Source: Jutongia hominis (GTDB lineage Bacteria > Bacillota > Clostridia > Lachnospirales > Lachnospiraceae). Taken from it: a stretch of 64,000 nt of DNA. Positions within the stretch are counted from its first letter, which is position 1. Each line of letters begins with the position of its first letter. The stretch spans positions 62,001 through 126,000 of the forward strand of contig NZ_JACRSW010000031.1 of the NCBI RefSeq assembly GCF_014384965.1, read 5' to 3'. A program made the position numbers and the translations under genes. The notes under the pieces are model-generated. The model was not told the DNA's origin. It worked only from the letters and a program-made list of their open reading frames with translations, and did not search any database. Shown here one piece after another: positions 26,148 to 34,983 of the stretch.

Positions 26148-27251
26148 ATGAAAAAATACGATTATTTAATAGTTGGAAGCGGATTATGTGGTGCAGTTTT
26201 TGCTTATGAAGCTACGAAACGCGGAAAGAGATGCTTAGTGATAGATCGTCGTGATCACATTGGCGGCAATGTTTATACCAAAGAAATAGAAGGTATCAAT
26301 GTACATTTATACGGCGCGCATATTATTCATACCGGCAGCAAAAAGGTATGGGATTATTTTCATCAATTTACAGATGTGAATCATTTTGTAAATTCACCGA
26401 TCGCAAATTATAATGGTGAGATCTATAATCTTCCATTCAACATGAACACATTTAGCCGTTTGTGGGGCATTCGTACACCGGATGAAGCCAAAGCGATCAT
26501 TAATAAACAGCGTTCTGTTATTAAAGGAGAGCCTAAAAATCTTGAAGAACAGGCAATCAGCATGGCGGGTACGGATATTTATGAAAAATTGATCAAAGGC
26601 TATACAGAAAAGCAATGGGGAAGACCTTGCCGCGAACTTCCATCTTTTATCATCAAGCGTATTCCAATGCGATTTACATATGATAATAATTATTTTGATA
26701 TCCGTTATCAGGGTGTTCCGTATGGTGGATATACTCCGATCTTTGAAAAAATGCTGCAGGATTGTGATGTGATCTTGAACGTTGACTTTAATGAAGACCA
26801 GCAAAAATACAGAGATATGGCTGACAAAGTCTTCTATACCGGCATGGTAGATGCTTATTTTGACTATCAATTAGGAAAATTGCAATATCGCAGCCTTCGC
26901 TTTGAACACGAAGTTCTTGACACAGACAATTACCAGGGTGTTGCAGTTGTGAATTACACCGATGCCAAAACTCCATATACACGTCTCATCGAACATAAAC
27001 ATTTTGAATTCGGAACACAGGAAAAGACTGTGATCAGTCGTGAGTATCCTTCTGAATGGGATGGAAAAACCGAAGCTTACTATCCGATCAACGACGAAGA
27101 GAACCAGAATTTATATGAAAAATATGCTGAATTGGTCGCAAAAGAAGAAAATACGATTTTCTGCGGAAGATTAGCACAATACCGTTATTATGACATGTCA
27201 CAAGCAATTGAAGCTTCTCTTGTTGAAGTAGAAAAAGAATTCGGAAACTAA
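26148..27251 (+). CDS. glf: UDP-galactopyranose mutase
   Basis: This 367-residue flavoenzyme interconverts UDP-galactopyranose and UDP-galactofuranose in the cytoplasm. The FAD-binding N-terminus reads YLIVGSGLCGAVFAYEATKR, followed by the family features DRRDHIGGNVY, YGAHIIHT, GYTEKQWGR and the C-terminal GRLAQYRYYDMSQAI. Its length is normal for bacterial Glf. It starts directly after the stop of the GlfT2-like gene with AAGGAGG, so the two are tightly coupled. Together with two GlfT2-like transferases in the window it marks the glycan as galactofuranose-containing. Confidence 0.97.
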   Translation: MKKYDYLIVGSGLCGAVFAYEATKRGKRCLVIDRRDHIGGNVYTKEIEGINVHLYGAHIIHTGSKKVWDYFHQFTDVNHFVNSPIANYNGEIYNLPFNMNTFSRLWGIRTPDEAKAIINKQRSVIKGEPKNLEEQAISMAGTDIYEKLIKGYTEKQWGRPCRELPSFIIKRIPMRFTYDNNYFDIRYQGVPYGGYTPIFEKMLQDCDVILNVDFNEDQQKYRDMADKVFYTGMVDAYFDYQLGKLQYRSLRFEHEVLDTDNYQGVAVVNYTDAKTPYTRLIEHKHFEFGTQEKTVISREYPSEWDGKTEAYYPINDEENQNLYEKYAELVAKEENTIFCGRLAQYRYYDMSQAIEASLVEVEKEFGN

Positions 27252-27260
27252 AACATAAAA

Positions 27261-27289
27261 ATTGGTGCCTCTGTATACCAGACACCAAT
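27261..27289 (+). other. Stem-loop between glf and the cytidylyltransferase gene
   Basis: ATTGGTG and CACCAAT pair around a 15-nt loop. No T-run follows, so it may stabilise or process the operon mRNA rather than end it. Confidence 0.4.
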
Positions 27290-27326
27290 AGAACTTGTAA
27301 TACGGTGTACAGAAATGAGGTTTACA

Positions 27327-28034
27327 ATGAATATAGCAATTATCATTGCAGGTGGACGCGGTCAGCGCATGCATCAGGACGTTCCAAAACAATTCTTAAA
27401 TGTAAATGACAAACCGGTTATCATCTATACATTAGAAGCTTTTGAACGGCATCCCGGTATTGATGAGATCGGTGTTGTCTGCTTAGATGGATGGGACAAT
27501 ATATTACTGGCATACGCCAAACAATATCACATCACCAAACTAAAATGGATCGTTCCTTCCGGTCAGACCGGTCAAATGTCAATTTATAATGGAATTCAGG
27601 AAGCTTCTAAGAGATACCAAAGTTCTGACATTATTTTAGTGCATGATGCTGTTCGTCCAATGGTATCACAGGATATCATTTCTGATTGCATTATTACCTG
27701 TCAGGAATATGGTTCTGCCATTTCTGTCGGTGATGTAAATACAGTAATTTTAAAAAAAGCAGAAGATGCGGTGGATTCCTCTAAGCAGGTGATCATCCGT
27801 GAAGAACTTGCACAAACACAGACACCACAGGCGCTTCCTTTGAAAACATTTGTCTGGGCACACGAGGAAGCACAAAAAAGAGGAATTACAAATTCTGTTG
27901 CAACCTGTACACTTATGATCGAATTAGGACAATCTGTTCATTTTTCCAGTGGAAATGAAACGAATATCAAATTAACCACACAAGGAGATATGCGCCTATT
28001 CAAAGCACTTTTATCATTAGAAGAAAAGGAGTAA
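27327..28034 (+). CDS. IspD/TarI-family cytidylyltransferase
   Basis: The 235-residue protein has the CTP-binding loop IIAGGRGQRMHQDVPKQF and the central active-site motif LVHDAVRPMVS with both the metal-binding Asp and the Arg intact. Relatives make CDP-methylerythritol (IspD) or CDP-ribitol (TarI). Its place between glf, a GT2 and licD argues for an activated-alditol donor for the surface glycan rather than isoprenoid synthesis. No TarJ-type reductase is in the window; a nucleotide-sugar-type dehydratase/epimerase is three genes downstream. The start is at the inner ATG, with GAGG 6 bases upstream. The gene carries the ribosome site for the next in its final codons. Confidence 0.85.
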   Translation: MNIAIIIAGGRGQRMHQDVPKQFLNVNDKPVIIYTLEAFERHPGIDEIGVVCLDGWDNILLAYAKQYHITKLKWIVPSGQTGQMSIYNGIQEASKRYQSSDIILVHDAVRPMVSQDIISDCIITCQEYGSAISVGDVNTVILKKAEDAVDSSKQVIIREELAQTQTPQALPLKTFVWAHEEAQKRGITNSVATCTLMIELGQSVHFSSGNETNIKLTTQGDMRLFKALLSLEEKE

Positions 28035-28040
28035 CAACCC

Positions 28041-29129
28041 ATGCCTAAAGTTAGTATAATCGTTCCTGTTTATAATACAGAAAAATATCTTGCACAATGT
28101 CTGGATAGTATCATCAATCAAAGTCTGAAAGACATTGAGATTCTGTGTGTTGATGATGGTTCAACAGATTCTTCACCGGAGATTTTAAAAGAATACGCAA
28201 AAAAAGATTCACGTATCCGGATCATCCAAAAGCCAAATGCCGGCTATGGAAACAGCATGAACCTCGGAATCAAAGAATTAACCGGAGAATATTTCGGACT
28301 TGTAGATTCCGATGACTGTATCGCTTCTAATATGTATGAAGTTTTATATAAAGAAGCTACGACTCACGATCTGGACTTTGTACGAAGCGACCATTATCGC
28401 TGGTATCCTGAACGGGATTCGAAAAAGCTAATCTATTGTTATGCTACTTCCGGTCTTTACAATGTAGTAAAACGTCCAATGGATAGTGATGATTTATTTG
28501 TCCGTGTCGTAACATGCACAGGATTATACAAAACTTCATTTATTCGTGAAAACCAGATTCAATACAACGAAACTCCGGGTGCTGCATTTCAGGATCAGGG
28601 CTTTTGGTTTCAGACAACAGCATTGGCAAACCGTATGATGTTTGTCAATCAGGCTTTTTATTATTATCGCTTTGATAATGAGAATTCATCGATCAATTCT
28701 TATAAAGTAATCTCAACGATGAACGCAGAATATGAATTAAATAAACAGATTGCTAAAAAACATGAAGACAAGCACGAAAAGATCATTGCCTTTTACTGGC
28801 GTGCACGATTTGCAATGACACTCTTCTCCTGCCGTCAAATGGGCGAAGATGTAACACCGGAAGCTGTAAAACCATTCTGTGATTCTTTTGCAAAAGCATC
28901 GCAAAGCGGTGAATTAGACACAGCTTTCTTTACCGAAGACCAGCTTTTAGCATTATCTTATGCGGTTTCCGGTCCCGAAAAATTCAGCAAAATGCAAAAA
29001 GGAAACCTGAAATGGAATGCTCTTCTTCGTAAATGCAAACACAGACCGGGACCACTCAGAAAAATCTTCTTCCATCTGAGAGCTTTTGGAGTAAAATTAA
29101 CAATCGATAAATTATTAGGACGTATGTAA
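28041..29129 (+). CDS. GT2 family glycosyltransferase
   Basis: This 362-residue GT-A enzyme has VSIIVPVYNTEKYL at the N-terminus, the nucleotide-contacting CVDDGSTDSSPEIL, AGYGNSMNLGI and the metal-binding LVDSDDCI. The C-terminal third is helical without membrane segments. Enzymes of this group add sugars or sugar-phosphates to lipid-linked acceptors at the inner membrane face. Donor unknown; the flanking cytidylyltransferase and LicD genes suggest joint work on a phospho-substituted unit. A good AAGGAG site lies inside the preceding gene's last codons. Confidence 0.9.
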   Translation: MPKVSIIVPVYNTEKYLAQCLDSIINQSLKDIEILCVDDGSTDSSPEILKEYAKKDSRIRIIQKPNAGYGNSMNLGIKELTGEYFGLVDSDDCIASNMYEVLYKEATTHDLDFVRSDHYRWYPERDSKKLIYCYATSGLYNVVKRPMDSDDLFVRVVTCTGLYKTSFIRENQIQYNETPGAAFQDQGFWFQTTALANRMMFVNQAFYYYRFDNENSSINSYKVISTMNAEYELNKQIAKKHEDKHEKIIAFYWRARFAMTLFSCRQMGEDVTPEAVKPFCDSFAKASQSGELDTAFFTEDQLLALSYAVSGPEKFSKMQKGNLKWNALLRKCKHRPGPLRKIFFHLRAFGVKLTIDKLLGRM

Positions 29130-29144
29130 AACGGAGGTACTATT

Positions 29145-30092
29145 ATGAAACAGTTTATTAAAAAAATCTTATGCAAAACACCGGCATATCGTGAACAAAT
29201 CCGCACAAAAAACTTATTAAATGCTAAAATCACGGATATGGAAAAGAAAAATGAAATGATGTTTTGGTGGTCATTGCATCAGCCGGGTGAAACTATGACA
29301 GAAACACAGCTTCGTTTCTATAAAAATCTGCCAAAAGCTGAAGGACGCATTCGCGAGCATCAGTTAGATTATCTTGGCATTTTAGAAAAGGCAGTAAAAA
29401 TTTTTGAAAAGAACAATCTGACTTATTGGCCAATGGGCGGTACCATGCTTGGTGTAGTCAGACATAATGCCTTTATCCCCTGGGATGATGATCTTGATAT
29501 CAGTATGATGGCAGAAGATAAAGAAAAATTATTCGAGATTTTCGAAAAAGAAGAGGAATTTGTCATTGAAGAAGTATATTGGTCAGATGGTCTTTTACTT
29601 CGCTGCCCTCGTATTCGTTATAAAGACGAAAGTAAAAACGGATGCATTGATATTTTTCTTTGGGAACGTGCCGATAATGAACCAACCGGTGACCGCGAAT
29701 TATGGGCAAAACGCCAGAAATACGTTCAGATGAAGGAACAGGCTTTCCAGAAATTAAAACCATCTTTACATAAAACATTATTTGCCGGAGAACCGATCAC
29801 GGATTTACATGATAAGGAATTGATCGATAAATTATTTAATGACATCTACAAACAGCAAAGACAGGAATGTCAGAAAAGTGGAAATACCATCTATGGTCAG
29901 ATCGATATGTGGTTTGAAGCAGGACGCTGGGTCGGTGTTTATGCCAAAGAAGATGTGCTTCCGTTTACTACAATGAAATTTGAAACTTTAGATATGCCAC
30001 TTCCAAACCACTATGATAAATTCTTAACAGCACAATATGGTGACTGGCTTGCACTTCCTAGCAAAGTATCACCAAAGCATACCAGATTTTAA
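29145..30092 (+). CDS. LicD-family phosphotransferase
   Basis: The 315-residue protein shows the LicD core: LTYWPMGGTMLGVVRH, then FIPWDDDLDISMM with the acidic cluster, RCPRIRYKD and CIDIFLWER. LicD enzymes transfer phosphocholine or related phospho-groups from a CDP donor to a glycan; some use CDP-ribitol or CDP-glycerol. A LicC-LicA-like fusion lies at 60.4-62.0 kb, so a CDP-choline supply is possible, while the IspD-like enzyme two genes upstream offers another CDP donor. The start follows CGGAGG. No signal peptide or membrane helix is visible, so it acts on the cytoplasmic side. Confidence 0.9.
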   Translation: MKQFIKKILCKTPAYREQIRTKNLLNAKITDMEKKNEMMFWWSLHQPGETMTETQLRFYKNLPKAEGRIREHQLDYLGILEKAVKIFEKNNLTYWPMGGTMLGVVRHNAFIPWDDDLDISMMAEDKEKLFEIFEKEEEFVIEEVYWSDGLLLRCPRIRYKDESKNGCIDIFLWERADNEPTGDRELWAKRQKYVQMKEQAFQKLKPSLHKTLFAGEPITDLHDKELIDKLFNDIYKQQRQECQKSGNTIYGQIDMWFEAGRWVGVYAKEDVLPFTTMKFETLDMPLPNHYDKFLTAQYGDWLALPSKVSPKHTRF

Positions 30093-30118
30093 TAAAAGTA
30101 TTTCGGGAGGATTATGTT

Positions 30119-31159
30119 ATGCCATACTGCGACAAAATTTTAGAAGCCTCTGAACCATTTATTGATCAGATTGTAAAAAGAGAAGATTTAAAAGAAAAAC
30201 GTTTTCTGATCACAGGGGCAACCGGCATGATCGGTTCATCGGTTTTAGATCTTCTGCTCTTTTTAAACGAAAGAAAACAGTATGGCATAACCATATATGC
30301 AGCAGTCCGAAATGATTCCAAAATTAAAAAAAGATACGGAATATTTGCTCAAAAAGAGTATTTCCATATCCTTCCTTATGATGCTACGAAACCCATTGAT
30401 TTTGAATATTCTGTTGATTATGTCATCCATGCAGCAAGTAATGCCGATCCTGCTGCCATCTCAAAAGAGCCGGTAGAAACACTGATGAGTAATGTCTTTG
30501 GCTTGGATCAAATCTTACAATACGCAAAAAGATCCTCAGTCCAAAAAACTCTATTTGTCTCATCCAGCGAGATCTATGGTACAAATTCTACTTCCAAACC
30601 TTTCTTAGAGGACGATTACGGAAACATTGACTTATTAAATCCCAGAGCAGCTTATCCTATGGGAAAACGGGCCTCAGAAACGCTCTGTGCCAGCTATGCA
30701 AATGAATATGATCTAAACATCGTCATTGCACGTCCGGGACATATCTATGGACCAACAATCACCGATACAGACTCGCGTGCTTCTGCCCAGTTTACAAGAA
30801 ATGCTTTAAATCATCAGGATATCATTATGAAAAGTGCCGGAACACAACTTCGTTCTTATTGCTATGTCTATGACTGTGCTTCTGCATTATTAACGATATT
30901 ATTAAATGGTCAGCCAACCTGTGCTTATAATATTTCAAATCGTCATTCTATCCTTTCAATCAGTGATATTGCCAAACTTTTTGCTAAAGCAGGCAATGTA
31001 GCATTAACTTTTGAAAATGCTTCTAAAAAAGAGCAAAAAAGTTATAACCTGATGAGCATGTCTGCATTAGATGCAACCAGACTGGAAAATCTCGGATGGC
31101 ATGCGATCATGGATAGCAAAGACGGTGTTAAGGAAACACTACGTCTTCTAAAGGGCTAA
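30119..31159 (+). CDS. NAD-dependent epimerase/dehydratase (extended SDR)
   Basis: The 346-residue protein has the Rossmann glycine motif FLITGATGMIGSS near residue 37, the serine region FVSSSEIYG, and the catalytic Tyr and Lys in AAYPMGKRASE. The C-terminal substrate-binding part includes RPGHIYGPTITDTDSR. Such enzymes epimerise, dehydrate or reduce nucleotide-linked sugars. It ends the plus-strand operon begun by the GlfT2-like gene; the substrate is most likely the sugar or alditol nucleotide used by the GT2 or LicD neighbours. GGGAGG precedes the start. Its last codons take part in a 42-bp tandem duplication. Confidence 0.88.
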   Translation: MPYCDKILEASEPFIDQIVKREDLKEKRFLITGATGMIGSSVLDLLLFLNERKQYGITIYAAVRNDSKIKKRYGIFAQKEYFHILPYDATKPIDFEYSVDYVIHAASNADPAAISKEPVETLMSNVFGLDQILQYAKRSSVQKTLFVSSSEIYGTNSTSKPFLEDDYGNIDLLNPRAAYPMGKRASETLCASYANEYDLNIVIARPGHIYGPTITDTDSRASAQFTRNALNHQDIIMKSAGTQLRSYCYVYDCASALLTILLNGQPTCAYNISNRHSILSISDIAKLFAKAGNVALTFENASKKEQKSYNLMSMSALDATRLENLGWHAIMDSKDGVKETLRLLKG

Positions 31160-31231
31160 AAAAGCAATCCTATAGATCCGGATACTGCTTTTAAAGGGCT
31201 AAAAACCATCCTACAGATCCAGATACTGCTT
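31149..31231. repeat. Imperfect tandem duplication (42/40 bp) at a convergent gene junction
   Basis: TAAAGGGCTAAAAA...GATACTGCTT occurs at 31149-31190 and 31192-31231 with a few substitutions. One end encodes the last codons of the epimerase (plus), the other the last codons (KQYLDL) of the GT2 (minus). The inner copy is therefore a relic of both gene ends. Confidence 0.85.
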
Positions 31232-33049
31232 CCAAAAAGCCATGTTTGTAATCTCTTTGTAATTCTTCTGATAATCCTTTACTGCCTTATCAAAGTTCTG
31301 ATCAAGCAGGCGGTTTACTTTATGGCACTGCCATAGCAACTCGAATAACTTTCGCCATTTTCTTTGTGTCACAAATCCTTTTTTACTTTCCGGATCATAA
31401 TATACTACCTTTCTGACACGGAACAGATCTTTCGAACAACATCCCATTGGCAGCGGAACAAGCTTTCTTTTTCCCGGCAAAAGCCAGCCGTTTAATGTCA
31501 GAAAATCCATTTTAGAATGTGCTTTTACCTGATATAAAGAAACAGGCTCTTCTTTTCCTACTCTATCAGAAACAGTACCTTTCTGCTCTTTTTCCTTTAT
31601 ATCTTCTAAACAGTCACAATTTTGTAGGGTCTGACTCTGATCGGTCATTTGATAACCCATTTGCATAATTTGCTGATGGAGTTTCACCGGATCGGTTGTC
31701 TTATAAAAGTCTGTTCCCTTGCAAAAATCTTCTACCCCTTTTATCGTAAGCTTCCAGTCTTCATAGCGGTATTTGAGCAATTGAAAGACCAGATGACGCA
31801 TCACTCTTTTCTTTGCCTGCTTTTTCGTATATTTACTGTTATGGATCGCATTTGCAGTCAAAAGATTTCTCATATCATAATATTCCACCGAAGAAGCCTT
31901 TCGATGTTCAAACGAATCATGCCACACACCAATTCCATTCATCGTCATGATCGGACGATCCAGACGGATCCCATACTCGATATCATCCATATGAATAAAA
32001 AACGGTAAGGGAAGCTGTACTTCCTTGATCGTTGCAACCGGAATACAGCAATACCACCATCCGTTATAATCAGATCGGAGTATCTCTTCATTTTGGCTCA
32101 ACTGTGTAACATTACACATATCTAACCCCTGATGCATCGTTTGGACACGGTCAATATCCCAGATTTCCGCATTGGTATGCTGGATGTTTGGATGATCGGT
32201 CCGCAACAACGCTCCCCCGACAACAGAATCTTTGTATTTCTCATTTGTATATGCTAATAACAGCCAGGTCCGTTTGATTGTATCTGCATGGATCTTAATA
32301 TCATCGTCCATCAAAAGAATGTGTGTAAATTCCGTCTTGTCTTCCATTGTTTCAATCATGCAGCGTGTAAAACCTCCGGTTCCACCGGCATTTTTGTTAT
32401 AAAAGACCTTTACAGCATCAGAATACGTCTGCGTCGTATCTAGTGTATTACCATTGTCCGATACATATACTTTGACATGATGATAAAGAGGACTATGCAC
32501 ATCACAAAGGATCTGATCCGCTAACATCTTTAGCGTTCTTTGTACATATTCTTCTCTGCGATAGGTGCAGATACCGATTGCCAGTTCAATCTGCCGGATC
32601 GGCTTTTTCGTTGTCTGATACTGTATATTGGTAAGCAGACACTCTTCTTTTGCTATGATACGTGCAAAACACAGCACAGACTCTTTCTTGTTGACAAAAG
32701 AAAGCTTTGTCTCTTCCTGCATTAAAAGAGTAAAGCTTTCTTCTGTAATCTCTGTATGGATAAAGTCCTTTTTTTCTAACACAATTGTTTCGCTACCATC
32801 AAAGATGCATAATTCGATCTGCCCCTGCCCTTTTAAAAACAAATACATACTGATCTGCTCAATATCCGTATACTCTATCCATTTTCCGATCGAAAATGCA
32901 TTAAAATAGGTCAATGTGGACGCAATGGTATCCTGCATCAGATGAAAAGCTCCATCGTCAAAAGTAACTTTTCCCTGTTGTGTCCGAAGATACATCTGCT
33001 CTACTGTACATATCTCTTTATCAGGATATACCATTTCTTGTAAGATCAT
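31211..33049 (-). CDS. GlfT2-like glycosyltransferase (GT2), second copy
   Basis: The 612-residue protein resembles the first GlfT2-like product in layout. It has an N-terminal beta-rich domain (about 10-165), a GT-A domain with AIGICTYRREEYVQ, KNAGGTGGFTRCMI and the DDD motif in LLMDDDIKIH, then a long helical C-terminus with an insert near 480-560. It likely adds galactofuranose or a related furanose residue. It is the last gene of the minus-strand series and follows the ABC ATPase gene by 19 bases. GAGGG with a 4-nt spacer precedes MILQEM, so the 66-base longer frame is rejected. Two such enzymes plus Glf suggest a multi-residue galactofuran part. Confidence 0.85.
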   Translation of the reverse strand: MILQEMVYPDKEICTVEQMYLRTQQGKVTFDDGAFHLMQDTIASTLTYFNAFSIGKWIEYTDIEQISMYLFLKGQGQIELCIFDGSETIVLEKKDFIHTEITEESFTLLMQEETKLSFVNKKESVLCFARIIAKEECLLTNIQYQTTKKPIRQIELAIGICTYRREEYVQRTLKMLADQILCDVHSPLYHHVKVYVSDNGNTLDTTQTYSDAVKVFYNKNAGGTGGFTRCMIETMEDKTEFTHILLMDDDIKIHADTIKRTWLLLAYTNEKYKDSVVGGALLRTDHPNIQHTNAEIWDIDRVQTMHQGLDMCNVTQLSQNEEILRSDYNGWWYCCIPVATIKEVQLPLPFFIHMDDIEYGIRLDRPIMTMNGIGVWHDSFEHRKASSVEYYDMRNLLTANAIHNSKYTKKQAKKRVMRHLVFQLLKYRYEDWKLTIKGVEDFCKGTDFYKTTDPVKLHQQIMQMGYQMTDQSQTLQNCDCLEDIKEKEQKGTVSDRVGKEEPVSLYQVKAHSKMDFLTLNGWLLPGKRKLVPLPMGCCSKDLFRVRKVVYYDPESKKGFVTQRKWRKLFELLWQCHKVNRLLDQNFDKAVKDYQKNYKEITNMAFWKQYLDL

Positions 33050-33068
33050 TTTACCCTCTTTTCTAATG

Positions 33069-33824
33069 CTATTTCTTAGCGACCTTTTTTTCCATACTTT
33101 CCATATATGCATCACATACTTCGTCTACAGGTCCTACCTGCATAATATCACCTTTGTTGATCCAGACTGCATGATCACAAAGTTCTCTGACCTGATCGAT
33201 ACTGTGCGATACAAAGATCAAAGTCGTACCACCTGACATCATTTCATCCATTCGCTTCAAACATTTTTGCTGGAATGCATAATCACCGACTGCAAGAATC
33301 TCATCAACGATCAGAATATCCGGTCTTACGATCGTTGCGATTGCAAAGCCCAGACGTGCTCTCATACCGGAAGAAAAGTTCTTGATCGGAGAATCTAAGA
33401 AATCCTGTAATTCGGAAAATTCCACGATCTCATCAAAATGCTTGTGCATATAATCCATCGAATGGCCAAGCACGGTTCCATTCAAAAAAATATTTTCTCT
33501 TGCGGTCAGATTCTGATCAAAACCGGCACCAAGCTCCAAAAGAGGTGAGATCACACCATTGACAATAATCTCTCCTTTATATGGTTTTAAGATTCCACAG
33601 ATTGCTTTTAAAAGAGTAGATTTACCGGATCCATTGCTTCCGACAAGCCCCCAGGCTTCTCCTCTTCGTATCTGAAAGGATGCATCTTTTACAGCTAAAA
33701 ATTCCTGAAAAAGAAGTTCTCTTTTCAAGACTTTGATCACATATTCTTTGAGATTATCAATCTTTTCTGATGCAAGATTAAAACGGATCGTCACATTTCT
33801 TACATCGACTACCACGTCATTCAT
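33069..33824 (-). CDS. Polysaccharide ABC exporter, ATP-binding subunit (Wzt/TagH-like)
   Basis: The 251-residue ATPase has Walker A in GLVGSNGSGKSTLLK, signature motif NFSSGMRARLGF, Walker B in ILIVDEILAVGD and the H-loop in FVSHS. The stretch ISPLLELGAGFDQNLTARENI is characteristic of O-antigen/teichoic acid exporters. It lacks the C-terminal carbohydrate-binding extension seen in some Wzt proteins, so export is probably not tied to a capped chain end. It energises the permease encoded just upstream, moving undecaprenyl-linked glycan across the membrane. Confidence 0.94.
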   Translation of the reverse strand: MNDVVVDVRNVTIRFNLASEKIDNLKEYVIKVLKRELLFQEFLAVKDASFQIRRGEAWGLVGSNGSGKSTLLKAICGILKPYKGEIIVNGVISPLLELGAGFDQNLTARENIFLNGTVLGHSMDYMHKHFDEIVEFSELQDFLDSPIKNFSSGMRARLGFAIATIVRPDILIVDEILAVGDYAFQQKCLKRMDEMMSGGTTLIFVSHSIDQVRELCDHAVWINKGDIMQVGPVDEVCDAYMESMEKKVAKK

Positions 33825-33912
33825 TCTTCTACCTCACTTGATTCTGTCTTCCATTCTTTTTAACATCTATCCTTCTTTTACTTCATATCCCTATCATAAT
33901 ATGTTCATTATC

Positions 33913-34704
33913 CTATATATATAAAATAAACCGATCCTGCGTCTTTAAAAATACCCATACACCAAGAATAAGAGCAAGACATGCATCAATACAGCCATAT
34001 AAAACCATATGCATATCCGGTATACAGTTATATAATGTCAGACAACGTAACTGTGTCACATATGCATACATCGGATTGCAATGCGCTACTAAAAAGATCA
34101 GCTTTTCAGGAAGCTTTTCGATCGGATAAAACATCGGTGTCAGATACAGCCACGCCGTTGTGATCGCATTATAGATATACTGGATATCGCGGAAAAATAC
34201 ATTCGTTGCCGCTAAAAACATTCCCAGTCCAACACAGAATACATACAGCTGAATCAGAATCAATGGGAATAAAAGCAAATGCCATGAAAAAGTTGCTCCT
34301 GTGAACAGCATTACGATCAACAATGCACCGATTGAAAAAATACAATCGATCAGACCACTTGTGATCTTAGATACCGTGAAAACGTATTTTGGCAGATAGG
34401 TCTTCTTTAACAAAGAAGCACTGCCATTGATCGAATTGATTGCTCCATGTGTTGATATGTTCATATAATTAAAGAGCACCTGACCACTCATTAAATACAC
34501 AGGATAGTTTGGAATCGTTGTACTTCGAAACATCTGTGAAAAGACAATTGCCATAATCGTCATGATAAAGAGAGGATTTAAGATACTCCATAGATATCCT
34601 AAGATACTTCTCCGATATTTTAATTTTAAATCCCTAAGAACAAGCTGTCCCATTAAATCTTTATATTTAATAAATCCCTGTATGCGGGCAAAAAACATTC
34701 TCAT
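33913..34704 (-). CDS. Polysaccharide ABC exporter, permease (Wzm/TagG-like)
   Basis: The 263-residue membrane protein has about six helices and the ABC-2 polysaccharide-exporter opening LVLRDLKLKYRRSILGYLWS, followed by the FFRDIQYIYNAI and LTPMFYPIEKLP segments typical of Wzm/TagG. It forms the channel for the adjacent ATPase. The start is at MRMFFARI because AGGAGG lies 6 bases upstream; the longer frame would start inside the structured leader. This exporter, not a Wzx flippase, appears to be the main export route encoded here. Confidence 0.94.
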   Translation of the reverse strand: MRMFFARIQGFIKYKDLMGQLVLRDLKLKYRRSILGYLWSILNPLFIMTIMAIVFSQMFRSTTIPNYPVYLMSGQVLFNYMNISTHGAINSINGSASLLKKTYLPKYVFTVSKITSGLIDCIFSIGALLIVMLFTGATFSWHLLLFPLILIQLYVFCVGLGMFLAATNVFFRDIQYIYNAITTAWLYLTPMFYPIEKLPEKLIFLVAHCNPMYAYVTQLRCLTLYNCIPDMHMVLYGCIDACLALILGVWVFLKTQDRFILYI

Positions 34705-34983
34705 TTTCTTCCTCCTGTTGGATTTTGGAGTTATTTCTATAATTAAACTCACAAATCCGCTCTTACAGAGCTTTCCATTCTGCTACGCAGAATAATTTGT
34801 TCGTTAATTCGCCTGAAAAAGCAAACACCGGCTTCGCTGGCGGCTTGCTTTTCTTACGAGCTCATTATATCATGAATTCGTAACACAAGAGAACTTGTTT
34901 TCTTGTGCAGAATTCATGAACAACAAAATCATTGAGCACAAAGTGCGGCAAGCATGTAATGCTTGGATTTTGGAGTTATTATA
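34705..34983 (-). promoter_or_regulatory. Structured leader of the ABC exporter operon
   Basis: This 279-base gap has an extended -10 (TGATATAAT, 34864-34872) on the minus strand. A long hairpin (arms 34870-34879 / 34910-34919 with inner 34884-34890 / 34901-34907) covers the -35 zone. Downstream comes a terminator-like stem (34817-34824 / 34845-34852) ending in TTTTTC, then a small hairpin ATTCTGC/GCAGAAT (34777-34793). The 18-mer TTGGATTTTGGAGTTATT flanks the whole as direct repeats at 34718-34735 and 34963-34980. It looks like a promoter with an attenuator; mechanism unproven. Confidence 0.55.

Noticed and set aside
26394..26870. 158-codon minus-strand open frame
   Set aside because: It is antisense to glf with no ribosome site; a shadow of a strongly conserved gene.
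34736..34962. MITE between 18-bp direct repeats
   Set aside because: The flanking repeats are too long for a usual target duplication and there are no terminal inverted repeats of the whole segment; kept only as a possibility in the leader finding.
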